DNA from: Pseudomonas sp.
GTDB taxonomy: Bacteria > Pseudomonadota > Gammaproteobacteria > Pseudomonadales > Pseudomonadaceae
Length of the DNA stretch: 58,132 bases
Reading direction: 5' to 3'
Assembly (NCBI RefSeq): GCF_030147005.1
Contig: NZ_JASLAW010000175.1
Coordinates: 1 to 58,132 of the forward strand
The position numbers and the translations under genes are program-made. The notes below the pieces were generated by a model, which did no database searches, had not been told where the DNA came from, and saw only the letters and a program-made list of their open reading frames with translations. Positions 40,461 to 51,702 of the stretch are shown one piece after another (positions within the stretch are counted from its first letter, which is position 1; every line of letters starts with the position of its first letter).

Positions 40461-42974
40461 TTAGAGGCTGCGAGCAACCTGAACCTTCTCGTAGACTTCG
40501 ATCTTGTCGCCAGGCTTGACGTCGTTGTAGCTCTTGACGCCGATACCGCATTCCATGCCGGCACGCACTTCGGAGGCGTCATCCTTGAAGCGGCGCAGGG
40601 ATTCCAGCTCGCCTTCAAAGATAACGATGTCTTCACGCAGTACACGGATCGGACGGTTACGGTGCACAACACCTTCGATAACCATGCAACCGGCGATCGC
40701 GCCGAATTTCGGCGAGCGGAACACGTCACGCACCTCGGCCACACCCAGGATGTTCTCCCGAACGTCGCTGCCAAGCATGCCGGTAAGGGCTTTCTTGACG
40801 TCTTCGATGATGTCGTAGATGACGTTGTAGTAACGCATGTCCAGGCCTTCCTGCTCGACGATCTTGCGAGCGCCGGCATCGGCACGCACGTTGAAGCCGA
40901 ACAGTACAGCGTTGGAAGCCAGTGCCAGGTTGGCGTCGGATTCGGTGATACCACCGACACCGCCACCGACAACGCGCACTTGCACTTCGTCGTTACCCAG
41001 GCCGTTCAAGGCGCCGTTCAACGCTTCGAGGGAACCACGGACGTCGGATTTGAGGACGATGTTGAGCGTCTTCTTCTCTGCCTGGCCCATGTTTTCGAAG
41101 ATGTTTTCCAGCTTGCCGGCGTGGGCACGGGCCAGTTTGACTTCGCGGAACTTGCCTTGACGGAACAGAGCCACTTCACGGGCTTTCTTCTCGTCGGCAA
41201 CCACGCTCATCTCATCGCCAGCGTCCGGAGTACCGTCCAGGCCGAGAATCTCGACAGGGATGGAAGGACCGGCTTCCTTGATTGGCTTGCCGTTCTCGTC
41301 GAGCATGGCACGCACACGGCCATAGTTCGAACCGACCAGCACCATATCGCCTTGGCGCAGGGTACCGTCTTGAACCAGTACAGTTGCCACCGGGCCGCGA
41401 CCTTTGTCGAGACGCGATTCAACCACAACACCGCGGCCTGGAGCCGATGGGGTTGCTTTCAGTTCGAGTACTTCAGCTTGCAACAGGACCGCTTCGAGCA
41501 GTTCGTCAACACCAGTACCGACTTTTGCCGAGACCGAAACGAACGGCGTATCACCGCCCCACTCTTCGGAAGTCACGCCGTGAACCGACAGTTCGCTACG
41601 GATGCGATCAAGATCGGCGCCCGGCTTGTCGATCTTGTTCACTGCAACAACCAGTGGAACACCAGCGGCCTTGGCGTGCTGGACAGCTTCAATGGTCTGC
41701 GGCATCACGCCGTCGTCCGCTGCAACGACCAGGATCACGATGTCAGTCGCCTTGGCACCACGGGCGCGCATTGCGGTAAACGCAGCGTGACCTGGGGTGT
41801 CGAGGAAGGTGACCATGCCGCGCTCGGTTTCAACGTGGTAAGCACCGATGTGCTGGGTGATACCACCGGCTTCGCCAGCAGCTACCTTGGCACGACGGAT
41901 GTAGTCGAGCAGCGATGTCTTACCATGGTCAACGTGGCCCATTACGGTTACAACTGGCGCACGGGAGAACGTCTCACCTTCAAACTTCAGGGACTCGGCC
42001 AGGGAATCTTCCAGGGCGGTGTCGCTGACCAGGGTCACTTTGTGGCCCAGTTCTTCGGCTACCAGCTGAGCAGTTTCCTGATCAAGCACCTGGTTGATGG
42101 TCGCTGGGGTACCCAGTTTGAACATGAACTTGATGATTTCAGCAGCCTTGACCGACATCTGATTGGCGAGATCGCCAACGGTGATGGTCTCGCCGATCTG
42201 CACATCACGCACGACAGGGCCGGTTGGGCTCTGGAAACCGTGGGCGTTGCGTTTTTTCAGCTTGGCCTTGCCGCGACCGCCGCGACGGAAGCTATCGCTT
42301 TCTTCGTCGGTGGTACGTGGGGCAACGCGTGGCGCAGGCGCTTTCTCTTTGACCGAGGCGCGATGCGGAGCGTTTTTACGCTCACCATCACCGCCGCCAC
42401 CGCGACGATTGTTATCGTCGGCACGTGGTTTGTCCGGACGACGAGGTTCGTCGCGCTTGCGGGCGTCTGCTGCTGGAGCAGGTGCAGAGGCCGGAGCGGC
42501 TTCACGCACAGCTTCAACAGGAGCGGCAACCGCTTCAGTATTAGCAGGTTGCGCAGCAGTAGGCTGGCGACGCGCTTCTTCTTCGGCGCGACGCTTGGCT
42601 TCTTCTTCAGCCTTCTGACGAGCAGCATTTTCTACTGCGCGACGTTCATCCAGCTCGCGTTTGCGCTCGGCTTCGATTTCTTCCGGGCTGCGCTGTACGA
42701 AGACTTTCTTCTTGCGTACTTCAACGCTGATGCTCTTGCTACCGGCAACACGCAGGGTGCTGGTGGTTTTGCGCTGCAATGTAATCTTGCGCGGTTCTTC
42801 CACTTTCGCCTTGTGGCTGCTCTTCAAGTGAGTCAGCAAAGACTGCTTCTCACTATCGCTCACACCTTCATCGGCGGCGGTGTGCGGCAGACCTGCCTCA
42901 CGCATCTGCTGCAACAGGCGCTCTACCGGTGTTTTGACCTCATCGGCCAGTTGTTTCACCGTGACTTGCGTCAT
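40461..42974 (-). CDS. infB: Translation initiation factor IF-2
   Basis: 837 residues. N-terminal IF2-associated domain (TQVTVKQLADEVKTPVERLLQQMREAGL), a long charged Ala/Arg/Glu-rich low-complexity linker (about 95-240), then the conserved core. GTPase motifs are G1 GHVDHGKT (about 346), G3 DTPGHAAF and G4 NKID. The C-terminal domains bind fMet-tRNA. It delivers initiator tRNA to the 30S subunit and promotes 70S joining. ATG 42974, 27 bases after nusA. The initiator tRNA gene is upstream in the same cluster. Confidence 0.98.
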   Translation of the reverse strand: MTQVTVKQLADEVKTPVERLLQQMREAGLPHTAADEGVSDSEKQSLLTHLKSSHKAKVEEPRKITLQRKTTSTLRVAGSKSISVEVRKKKVFVQRSPEEIEAERKRELDERRAVENAARQKAEEEAKRRAEEEARRQPTAAQPANTEAVAAPVEAVREAAPASAPAPAADARKRDEPRRPDKPRADDNNRRGGGGDGERKNAPHRASVKEKAPAPRVAPRTTDEESDSFRRGGRGKAKLKKRNAHGFQSPTGPVVRDVQIGETITVGDLANQMSVKAAEIIKFMFKLGTPATINQVLDQETAQLVAEELGHKVTLVSDTALEDSLAESLKFEGETFSRAPVVTVMGHVDHGKTSLLDYIRRAKVAAGEAGGITQHIGAYHVETERGMVTFLDTPGHAAFTAMRARGAKATDIVILVVAADDGVMPQTIEAVQHAKAAGVPLVVAVNKIDKPGADLDRIRSELSVHGVTSEEWGGDTPFVSVSAKVGTGVDELLEAVLLQAEVLELKATPSAPGRGVVVESRLDKGRGPVATVLVQDGTLRQGDMVLVGSNYGRVRAMLDENGKPIKEAGPSIPVEILGLDGTPDAGDEMSVVADEKKAREVALFRQGKFREVKLARAHAGKLENIFENMGQAEKKTLNIVLKSDVRGSLEALNGALNGLGNDEVQVRVVGGGVGGITESDANLALASNAVLFGFNVRADAGARKIVEQEGLDMRYYNVIYDIIEDVKKALTGMLGSDVRENILGVAEVRDVFRSPKFGAIAGCMVIEGVVHRNRPIRVLREDIVIFEGELESLRRFKDDASEVRAGMECGIGVKSYNDVKPGDKIEVYEKVQVARSL

Positions 42975-43001
42975 GCACTTCTCTCCTCAGGCCGCGCCTA
43001 A

Positions 43002-44483
43002 TTACTCGAACCAATGGGCTCGGGCGGCCATGATCAACTTGCCGGCACGATCTTCGTCAATGCCGTCGATGTCGAGCAGATCGTCAATAGACTGCTCGGC
43101 CAGGTCTTCGCGGGTAATTACGCCGCGCACCGCCAGTTCCATCGCCAAATCCTTGTCCATACCCTCAAGCGAGAGCAGGTCTTCGGCCGGATGGGCGTCT
43201 GCCAGCTTTTCCTCAGTAGCGATGGCTTTAGTCAACAAACGATCCTTGGCCCGAGCGCGGAGCTCGTTGACGATATCTTCGTCAAAGCCGTCGATGTTGA
43301 GCATTTCTTCCAACGGTACGTAGGCAATCTCTTCCAGGCTGGTGAAGCCTTCATCTACCAGCACCTGTGCCAACTCTTCATCGACTTCCAGCTCTTCGAT
43401 AAAGTTGCGCAGGATGTCACCGGTTTCAGCTTGCTGCTTAGCCTGGATGTCCGATTCGGTCATCACGTTCAGGGTCCAACCGGTCAGTTGGCTGGCCAGA
43501 CGCACGTTCTGACCACCACGACCAATGGCCTGAGCCAGATTGTCTGCGCCAACGGCGATGTCCATTGCATGGGCATCTTCGTCAACGATAATTGCCGCCA
43601 CTTCAGCTGGCGACATGGCGTTGATCACGAACTGCGCCGGGTTATCGTCCCACAGGACGATGTCCACACGCTCACCGCCCAATTCGCCCGACACTGCCTG
43701 GACGCGCGAACCGCGCATACCAATGCAAGCGCCCTGCGGGTCGATGCGTTTATCCTTGGAGCGGACCGCGATCTTGGCGCGCGAACCCGGGTCGCGGGAC
43801 GCAGCCATGACTTCGATCAGGCCTTCGGCGATTTCCGGCACTTCGATACGGAACAGCTCGATCAGCATTTCCGGCGCGGTACGCGACAGGATCAACTGAG
43901 GGCCGCGGTTCTCGGTGCGGATTTCCTTGAGCAGCGCACGCAAGCGCACGCCGACACGGAAGGTTTCGCGAGAGATGATGTCTTCACGGGCCAGCAACGC
44001 TTCGGCGTTGTTGCCCAAGTCAACGATCACGTTGTCGCGGGTCACTTTTTTCACGGTACCGGAGATGATTTCACCCAGGCGTTCGCGATAGGCGTCAACA
44101 ACTTGAGCACGCTCGGCTTCGCGAACCTTCTGCACGATGACCTGCTTGGCGGTCTGTGCAGCGATACGGCCGAATTCGATCGATTCGATCTTTTCTTCGA
44201 CGACATCACCGACGTTGGCGCCAGGGTGCGTTTGCGCAACCTTGCTCGGCCAGGTTTCAATCGCCGGATCATCAAGATCGGCTTCTTCGACGACCGTCCA
44301 GCGACGGAAAGTCTCATAGGCACCGGTGTGGCGGTTGATTTCCACACGCAGATCAACTTCATCTTCAAAGCGCTTTTTGGTAGCAGTGGCCAAGGCCAGC
44401 TCCAGCGCTTCAAAAATCACGTTTGCCGGTACGCCCTTTTCATTGGATACCGACTCAACAACCAGCAGTACTTCTTTGCTCAT
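43002..44483 (-). CDS. nusA: Transcription termination/antitermination protein NusA
   Basis: 493 residues. N-terminal RNA polymerase-binding domain, S1 domain (about 135-200, GTVKKVTRDNVIVDLGNNAEALL), two KH domains (IDPQGACIGMRGSRVQAV and AQAIGRGGQNVRLASQLTGW), then two acidic C-terminal repeats as in other gamma-proteobacteria. It modulates pausing, intrinsic termination and rRNA antitermination. I use ATG 44483 (MSKEVLLVVESV), matching relatives. It lies 47 bases after rimP. Confidence 0.97.
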   Translation of the reverse strand: MSKEVLLVVESVSNEKGVPANVIFEALELALATATKKRFEDEVDLRVEINRHTGAYETFRRWTVVEEADLDDPAIETWPSKVAQTHPGANVGDVVEEKIESIEFGRIAAQTAKQVIVQKVREAERAQVVDAYRERLGEIISGTVKKVTRDNVIVDLGNNAEALLAREDIISRETFRVGVRLRALLKEIRTENRGPQLILSRTAPEMLIELFRIEVPEIAEGLIEVMAASRDPGSRAKIAVRSKDKRIDPQGACIGMRGSRVQAVSGELGGERVDIVLWDDNPAQFVINAMSPAEVAAIIVDEDAHAMDIAVGADNLAQAIGRGGQNVRLASQLTGWTLNVMTESDIQAKQQAETGDILRNFIEELEVDEELAQVLVDEGFTSLEEIAYVPLEEMLNIDGFDEDIVNELRARAKDRLLTKAIATEEKLADAHPAEDLLSLEGMDKDLAMELAVRGVITREDLAEQSIDDLLDIDGIDEDRAGKLIMAARAHWFE

Positions 44484-44530
44484 CGTACGCCTCGCCTTTC
44501 GCAAGCCATTGGATCCGCGGGATCCGCGTC

Positions 44531-44989
44531 TCAGTCAAAACTGGGAATAATGTTGGCCTTGTCGATCATATCGATCGGCAACAGGAACTCATGGTCTTCT
44601 ACCTGCACCACGACATCCTGTTCTTCTACACCGCGCAGAAGGCCCTGAAAGTTGCGCCGCCCTTCGAAAGGGGAGCGCAGCTTGATCTTCACTTGTTCAC
44701 CGGCAAATTTTGCAAACTGATCAATAGTGAACAGTGGGCGTTCCATGCCTGGCGAGGAAACTTCAAGGGTGTATTCAACGGAAATTGGATCTTCAACATC
44801 CAGGACACCGCTGATCTGACGGCTGACAATTGCACAGTCATCCACCAGCACGCCGCCCTCTTTATCGATATAAACGCGCAACATTGAGTGGCGACCTTGA
44901 GCCGAAAACTCAATACCCCAGCATTCATAGCCTAGGGCCACGATCACCGGGGCCAGCAAGGCCTGCAACTCTTCTAGCTTGCTCGACAC
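44531..44989 (-). CDS. rimP: Ribosome maturation factor RimP
   Basis: 152 residues: N-terminal alpha/beta domain (LEELQALLAPVIVALGYECWGIEF) and C-terminal SH3-like barrel (FEGRRNFQGLLRGVEEQDVVVQV). It assists early 30S assembly. I chose the GTG at 44989 (V-SSKLEEL becomes M-SSKLEEL), preceded by AGGGGG and matching the P. aeruginosa length of 152; the frame runs open to 45052 through the terminator region, which is not coding. First protein gene after tRNA-fMet in the nusA-infB cluster. Confidence 0.96.
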   Translation of the reverse strand: MSSKLEELQALLAPVIVALGYECWGIEFSAQGRHSMLRVYIDKEGGVLVDDCAIVSRQISGVLDVEDPISVEYTLEVSSPGMERPLFTIDQFAKFAGEQVKIKLRSPFEGRRNFQGLLRGVEEQDVVVQVEDHEFLLPIDMIDKANIIPSFD

Positions 44990-45024
44990 CTGAACCCCCT
45001 CGTGCATGTATGTGCATGCTGTGC

Positions 45025-45052
45025 AAAATAAAAAAATGGGCGAAACGCCCAT
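45025..45052 (-). terminator. Terminator between tRNA-fMet and rimP (second)
   Basis: Stem ATGGGCG/CGCCCAT with a three-base loop, followed on the minus strand by a long T-rich tract (TTTTTTTATTTT). It lies only 36 bases before the rimP start. Confidence 0.8.
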
Positions 45053-45097
45053 CCTTGAAACGCCGTCGAACAGCGGCGTTGAAAGTGTCCAGCTAAC

Positions 45098-45119
45098 AAA
45101 AAGCCCCTTAAAAGGGGCT
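45098..45119 (-). terminator. Terminator after tRNA-fMet (first)
   Basis: Stem AGCCCCTT/AAGGGGCT with a two-base central loop and five Ts on the minus strand, ten bases past the tRNA. A third hairpin AACGCCG/CGGCGTT lies at 45059-45080 between this and the next terminator. Confidence 0.8.
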
Positions 45120-45129
45120 CCGCTAAAAC

Positions 45130-45206
<77 letters not shown>

Positions 45207-45273
45207 ACAAAGCTGGGGCGGAAGTATACGACCGATCCCTTGCAGGGTCAATGTAACCTTCCACCTACAAGAA

Positions 45274-45291
45274 AGCCCGCAACAGCGGGCT
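45274..45291 (-). terminator. Hairpin between tRNA-Leu and tRNA-fMet
   Basis: Stem AGCCCGC/GCGGGCT with a four-base loop, followed on the minus strand by TTTCTTGTAGG. Possible partial terminator of the tRNA-Leu transcript. Confidence 0.55.
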
Positions 45292-45302
45292 CTCCTGATA
45301 AT

Positions 45303-45388
45303 TGGTACCGAGAAGGGGACTCGAACCCCTACACCCTATGGGCACAACCACCTCAAGGTTGCGTGTCTACCAATTCCACCACCTCGGC
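45303..45388 (-). tRNA. tRNA-Leu (GAG)
   Basis: 86 nt with encoded CCA and the long variable arm of class II tRNAs. The anticodon stem CAACC/GGTTG encloses TTGAGGT, giving anticodon GAG for CUC/CUU codons. The 5' end GCCGAGG pairs with 3' TCTCGGT. It lies 22 bases after secG on the same strand and probably shares its transcript, as leuU does in E. coli. Confidence 0.96.
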
Positions 45389-45410
45389 AATACAGCGTTT
45401 ACAACCCTTC

Positions 45411-45794
45411 TTACTTCTGCTCTTGAGCTGGAGGCACGTCAGTCGCTGGAGTAGCCGACTTTTGCTCTTGAAGCACCGGGACATCGTCAGAAGCCGGTTT
45501 TGCTTTTGGTACTTCCAACACTGCTGGGTTTGGCAAACCTACTTGAGTCAGCACATGAGCTTTCTCTTTAGCAAAGTAACCTAACCCTAAGCTGGTTATG
45601 AAGAAACCGGCGGCAAGTATAGCAGTAAACTTACTAAGAAAGGTAGAGGAACCTTGGCTTCCGAACACAGTATTTGAAGCACCTGCACCGAAAGACGCAC
45701 CAGCATCCGCACCTTTACCCTGTTGCAACAAAACCAGGGCAACTACGCCCAGGGCAGCCAACAGATGAAAAACGACTACGACTGTTTCCAGCAT
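45411..45794 (-). CDS. secG: Preprotein translocase subunit SecG
   Basis: 127 residues with two transmembrane helices (LETVVVVFHLLAALGVVALVLL and FTAILAAGFFITSLGLGYF) and the conserved QQGKGADAGASFGAGASNTVFGS loop. The C-terminal tail, rich in Pro, Lys and Gln, is variable. An accessory subunit of SecYEG that assists SecA-driven export. ATG 45794, four bases after the tpiA stop. Confidence 0.95.
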   Translation of the reverse strand: MLETVVVVFHLLAALGVVALVLLQQGKGADAGASFGAGASNTVFGSQGSSTFLSKFTAILAAGFFITSLGLGYFAKEKAHVLTQVGLPNPAVLEVPKAKPASDDVPVLQEQKSATPATDVPPAQEQK

Positions 45795-45798
45795 TTTT

Positions 45799-46554
45799 TC
45801 AGTTTCCCGCGGCGCGACAGATCGCACCGAACTCATCTGCATTCAGGGAAGCTCCACCAATGAGCCCCCCATCGATATCCGGCATGCCGAACAGTTCGAC
45901 CGCATTGGCCGCCTTCACGCTGCCGCCGTATAGAAGACGCACACCTTGTGCGACTTCAGAATTCTCTGCCGCCAACTGCGCGCGGATGGCTGCGTGCACA
46001 TCCTGCGCCTGTTGCGGTGTAGCAGTCAGCCCGGTGCCGATGGCCCAGACCGGCTCGTATGCAATTACTGCTTTTGCAAACGCACCAACACCCAGCTCCT
46101 CGATGATGCTGCCCAGCTGACGCGAGACAACTTCAAGAGTTTTGCCCGATTCACGCTGCTCAAGGGTTTCCCCTATGCACAACACTGGAATCAAGCCACA
46201 AGCCTGCGCAGCTGCGAACTTGCGGTTGAGGGTCCCATCACGCTCGCCCATCATCTGACGACGCTCGGAGTGCCCGACAAGCACATAGGAACAACCCGCA
46301 TCAACCAACTGACTCGGCGAAATCTCGCCGGTCAAAGCACCTTGCATGGGCTCCACCGCAGAATTCTGCGCGCCGACCTGGATCGACTTACCTTTCAAGC
46401 CATCAGCCACTTGGTTGATATACAAGCAAGGCGGAAACACCGCGACATCAACACCGCCAGGCAAAGCCAAGTGACGAAGGCCATTGATCAGCTCAGCGAC
46501 ACTGGCGCGGGTACCGTGCATCTTCCAGTTACCAGCTACCATAGTGCGACGCAT
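45799..46554 (-). CDS. tpiA: Triosephosphate isomerase
   Basis: 251 residues, TIM barrel. Catalytic Lys in GNWKMHG (about 12), His in VGHSERRQ (about 96) and Glu in AYEPVWAIGTG (about 168), with phosphate loop LYGGSVKAAN. It interconverts dihydroxyacetone phosphate and glyceraldehyde-3-phosphate. It is inserted between glmM and secG, a pseudomonad trait compared with E. coli. ATG 46554, 66 bases after glmM. Confidence 0.97.
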   Translation of the reverse strand: MRRTMVAGNWKMHGTRASVAELINGLRHLALPGGVDVAVFPPCLYINQVADGLKGKSIQVGAQNSAVEPMQGALTGEISPSQLVDAGCSYVLVGHSERRQMMGERDGTLNRKFAAAQACGLIPVLCIGETLEQRESGKTLEVVSRQLGSIIEELGVGAFAKAVIAYEPVWAIGTGLTATPQQAQDVHAAIRAQLAAENSEVAQGVRLLYGGSVKAANAVELFGMPDIDGGLIGGASLNADEFGAICRAAGN

Positions 46555-46620
46555 GCTGTACCCCGTCGGTCAAAGTGGGCGCAGATGTTACCCAACCACA
46601 TCACCACTGGCAAGCCGAAT

Positions 46621-47958
46621 TCAGGCGCAAACTTCAGTTACCAGTTTTGCCAGGTCTTCGGCATGGCCGCGAACCTGCATTTCGTCCTCTCCCTCGACCA
46701 TGACCCGCACGAGAGGCTCTGTGCCGGACTTGCGCAATAACACACGCCCACGCCCAGCCATCGCCTGGGTCACGCGCTCGCAAGCCTCCTTGACAGAAGG
46801 GTGTTCGATCGGATTTTCGCCACCGGCAAAACGCACGTTGAGCAGCACTTGCGGGCATTTGCGCAGAGCCTGACGCGCCTGCGCCAGGCTCTCGTCACGG
46901 CGACGCAAGGCCAGGAGCACTTGCAGTGCAGCGATGATAGCGTCGCCCGTAGTGGTGTGCTGGAAGCACACGATGTGCCCCGAATTTTCGCCGCCCACCA
47001 GCCAGTTACGCTCCAGCAGCTCGGCAATTACATAACGATCACCAACGTTGGCGCGAATGAAGGGAATGCCCAACTCCGCCAACGCCAATTCAAGCCCGAG
47101 ATTACTCATCAGGGTGCCAACGACACCGCCTTGCAGCTTGTTACGCTCATGCAAATCACGGGCAATGATGAACAACAGATCATCGCCATCTACGATCATG
47201 CCGGTGTGATCCACCATCAACACGCGGTCGCCATCGCCGTCAAATGCAATGCCCAGGTCCGCATGCTCAGCCAGAACCGCCGCCTGCAGCTGCTCCATGT
47301 GCGTGGAGCCGCAGTTGTCGTTGATGTTCAATCCGTTAGGCTGAGCAGACAGCACGGTGACCTGCGCACCGAGCTCCTTGAATACACTCGGCGCTACCTT
47401 GTAGGTCGCGCCATGGGCGCAATCGACAACGACCTTCAGCCCGGCAAAATTGGTGCTGCTCGGAACGCTGCTCTTACAGAATTCAATGTAACGGCCGGAG
47501 GCATCATTGATACGCGACACCTTGCCCAGCTTGCTCGACTCGACCACCGTCATTGGCGCATCCAGCAGCTCTTCGATCATCAGCTCGATCTCGTCCGGCA
47601 GTTTGGTGCCCTGCCCCGAGAAAAACTTGATGCCATTGTCATCGTGCGGATTGTGCGAAGCACTGATTACGATACCGGCCTCAGCGTGAAAGGTACGCGT
47701 CAGGTAGGCGATCGCCGGCGTCGGCATGGGGCCCAGCAGCATCACATCGGCACCGGCAGCGGACAACCCCGCCTCAAGCGCGGACTCAAACATGTAGCCC
47801 GAAATACGCGTGTCCTTGCCTACCAGGATGCGACATGCGCCCATGCTGCGGAACGCCATGCCTGCCGCCCAACCGAGTTTGAGCATGAAATCAGGGGTAA
47901 TCGGGTATTCGCCGACCCGACCACGGATACCGTCGGTGCCAAAATATTTTTTAGTCAT
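46621..47958 (-). CDS. glmM: Phosphoglucosamine mutase
   Basis: 445 residues, alpha-D-phosphohexomutase family. Active-site phosphoserine in ISASHNPHDDNGIK (Ser about 102), metal-binding loop AFDGDGDRVLMVD (about 241-253), sugar loop GGENSGHI and C-terminal phosphate loop RKSGTEPLVRVMVEG. It converts glucosamine-6-phosphate to glucosamine-1-phosphate for UDP-GlcNAc and peptidoglycan. ATG 47958; 16 bases after folP. Confidence 0.97.
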   Translation of the reverse strand: MTKKYFGTDGIRGRVGEYPITPDFMLKLGWAAGMAFRSMGACRILVGKDTRISGYMFESALEAGLSAAGADVMLLGPMPTPAIAYLTRTFHAEAGIVISASHNPHDDNGIKFFSGQGTKLPDEIELMIEELLDAPMTVVESSKLGKVSRINDASGRYIEFCKSSVPSSTNFAGLKVVVDCAHGATYKVAPSVFKELGAQVTVLSAQPNGLNINDNCGSTHMEQLQAAVLAEHADLGIAFDGDGDRVLMVDHTGMIVDGDDLLFIIARDLHERNKLQGGVVGTLMSNLGLELALAELGIPFIRANVGDRYVIAELLERNWLVGGENSGHIVCFQHTTTGDAIIAALQVLLALRRRDESLAQARQALRKCPQVLLNVRFAGGENPIEHPSVKEACERVTQAMAGRGRVLLRKSGTEPLVRVMVEGEDEMQVRGHAEDLAKLVTEVCA

Positions 47959-47974
47959 AAGTACTCCATCATTC

Positions 47975-48826
47975 TTATTCGGCTGATTCTACAGCGGCAA
48001 TCATGCGCACCACATCCACCGTCTCGGCTACGTCATGCACACGCAAAATACGGGCACCCTTGGTCACAGCAAGCGCAGCCAGCGCAAGGCCGCCAAACAA
48101 GCGCTCACCCACCGGGCGATTCAAGGCCTGCCCTATCATGCTCTTGCGCGAAACACCGACCAACAGGGGCCGACCAAGGGCATGCAGGGCTTCCATATGC
48201 TTAAACAGGCTTAAATTATGTTGCAGGGTCTTGGCAAAGCCAAACCCCGGATCGAGGATAATCTTTTCCGGCGCAATGCCCACAGATGCGCATTGAGCGA
48301 CTCTGTCAGCAAGAAAGCTACCTACCTCGCCAACCAGGTCGTCGTAGTGCGGGTCATCTTGCATATTGCCGGGCTCACCCAGCATATGCATCAGACACAC
48401 AGGCAGGCCAGTCGCCGCAGCGGCGTCGAGAGCACCGTCACGCCGCAACGAACGCACATCATTGATGAGCCCCGCCCCCAAGCGCGCAGTCTCACGCATC
48501 ACCGCCGGCGTTGACGTATCCACTGAGATGATCACATCCAGCTCACGGGCGATGCGCTCGACAATGGGCGCCACTCGTTCCAGTTCCTCCACGGGAGAAA
48601 CAGCACGCGCACCAGGACGAGTTGACTCGCCACCGACATCAATCAACGTCGCGCCGGCAGCCACCATTGAGGCCGCATGACGCAACGCTGCGTCCTGCCG
48701 ACTAAAGCGGCCGCCATCGGAGAATGAGTCTGGAGTTACATTGAGAATGCCCATGACATGCGTATGGGCCAAATCAAGAACCCGGTTGCCGCAAGGCAAC
48801 CGGGTGGAGGACGACGCGAAAATCAT
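47975..48826 (-). CDS. folP: Dihydropteroate synthase
   Basis: 283 residues, TIM barrel. Pterin-site motif MGILNVTPDSFSDGG (about 25-39) and DVGGESTRPGA (about 62-72), then DPGFGFAKTLQHN and the late GVSRKSMIG loop. It joins p-aminobenzoate to the pterin diphosphate made by FolK and is the sulfonamide target. ATG 48826 lies eight bases after the ftsH stop. An 11-bp perfect hairpin sits in its codons 8-16 (see findings). Confidence 0.97.
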   Translation of the reverse strand: MIFASSSTRLPCGNRVLDLAHTHVMGILNVTPDSFSDGGRFSRQDAALRHAASMVAAGATLIDVGGESTRPGARAVSPVEELERVAPIVERIARELDVIISVDTSTPAVMRETARLGAGLINDVRSLRRDGALDAAAATGLPVCLMHMLGEPGNMQDDPHYDDLVGEVGSFLADRVAQCASVGIAPEKIILDPGFGFAKTLQHNLSLFKHMEALHALGRPLLVGVSRKSMIGQALNRPVGERLFGGLALAALAVTKGARILRVHDVAETVDVVRMIAAVESAE

Positions 48827-48834
48827 TTCAAACC

Positions 48835-50754
<1,920 letters not shown>

Positions 50755-50908
50755 TTAACTACCCTCTGAAGCAAGCTCCGCTACTGGCGCGCGCTTCGCA
50801 TGATATTCACCGGCCTAACTTACTACATTACCTACAACTCTGGCAGGCGCCGTCTGTAACCCTTTGTGAAACTTTGACTACACAATAATCGTAAAGCTTC
50901 ATGACGAA

Positions 50909-50932
50909 AGCGATATAAAAAAACCTATCGCT
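50909..50932 (-). terminator. Possible rlmE terminator
   Basis: Inverted repeat AGCGATA/TATCGCT around a ten-base T-rich loop (minus strand), 14 bases after the rlmE stop. The T-run is in the loop and not after the stem, so termination is uncertain. Confidence 0.35.
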
Positions 50933-50945
50933 CTCCTCGAATTCC

Positions 50946-51596
50946 TTAAAAACGCTCTTCACTCGCAGCGCCTTCAACGCCGCGGAAGCCGCGGCAGAGC
51001 AGATATTGCTCCCGAGACCTGTCTCGGGAAGAGTCAGGCTTGCGCGTTTGTACCTTGTCGAACAGCTTGCGGATGTTCTTGTGGTACTCGTCAAACCCTT
51101 CGCCCTGGAAGACTTTCACCAGAAAATCGCCACCAGGACGCAGAACCCGACCCGCCAAATCCAACGCCAGCTCACAAAGGAACATCGCGCGCGGCATATC
51201 AACGGCCGGTAATCCACTCATATTGGGGGCCATGTCGGAAATCACAAGGTCTACCTGCGAATTTCCCACAGCCTCGAGAATCTCTGCGAGCACGGTGTCT
51301 TGTGTGAAATCACCGTGAACGAAGGTCACATCGGGAATGCTGTCCATTTCCAGGATGTCGGAAGCGATCAAGCGGCCCTGCCCACCAATCAGACGACTGG
51401 TCACTTGGGACCAGCCACCCGGAGCTGCACCCAGATCGATAACGCTCATGCCTGGGCGGATCAATTTATCCTTGTCCTGGATCTCCAGCAGCTTGTAGCT
51501 GGCCCGGGACCGGTAGCCGTCCTTCTGCGCCTTTTTGACGTAAGGATCATTGAAATGTTCTTGTAGCCACTTAAGGCTGGTTTTGGAACGGGCCAC
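50946..51596 (-). CDS. rlmE: 23S rRNA (uridine(2552)-2'-O)-methyltransferase
   Basis: 216 residues, FtsJ/RrmJ family. The K-D-K-E catalytic set is recognisable: RASYKLLE (Lys), LVISDMAP (Asp), FLVKVFQGE (Lys, Glu). The SAM motif is VIDLGAAPGGWSQVTS. It methylates U2552 in the A-loop of 23S rRNA on the 50S subunit; heat-induced in E. coli. Start is GTG 51596 with GAGGTG upstream. Divergent from yhbY, upstream of ftsH as in E. coli. Confidence 0.96.
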   Translation of the reverse strand: MARSKTSLKWLQEHFNDPYVKKAQKDGYRSRASYKLLEIQDKDKLIRPGMSVIDLGAAPGGWSQVTSRLIGGQGRLIASDILEMDSIPDVTFVHGDFTQDTVLAEILEAVGNSQVDLVISDMAPNMSGLPAVDMPRAMFLCELALDLAGRVLRPGGDFLVKVFQGEGFDEYHKNIRKLFDKVQTRKPDSSRDRSREQYLLCRGFRGVEGAASEERF

Positions 51597-51702
51597 GGGC
51601 CACCTCGAAAAATAAAACGGGTCGTGATTAACTGGGCGGTCCCGGACTCGCTCGGGTAAACTGGCCGCCGCTTTTTACAAGATCAGACGCAGGGGTCAGA
51701 TT

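Noticed and set aside
40425..43001. Open frame of 858 codons on the plus strand opposite infB
   Set aside because: Antisense shadow of infB; composition is skewed and it resembles no family.
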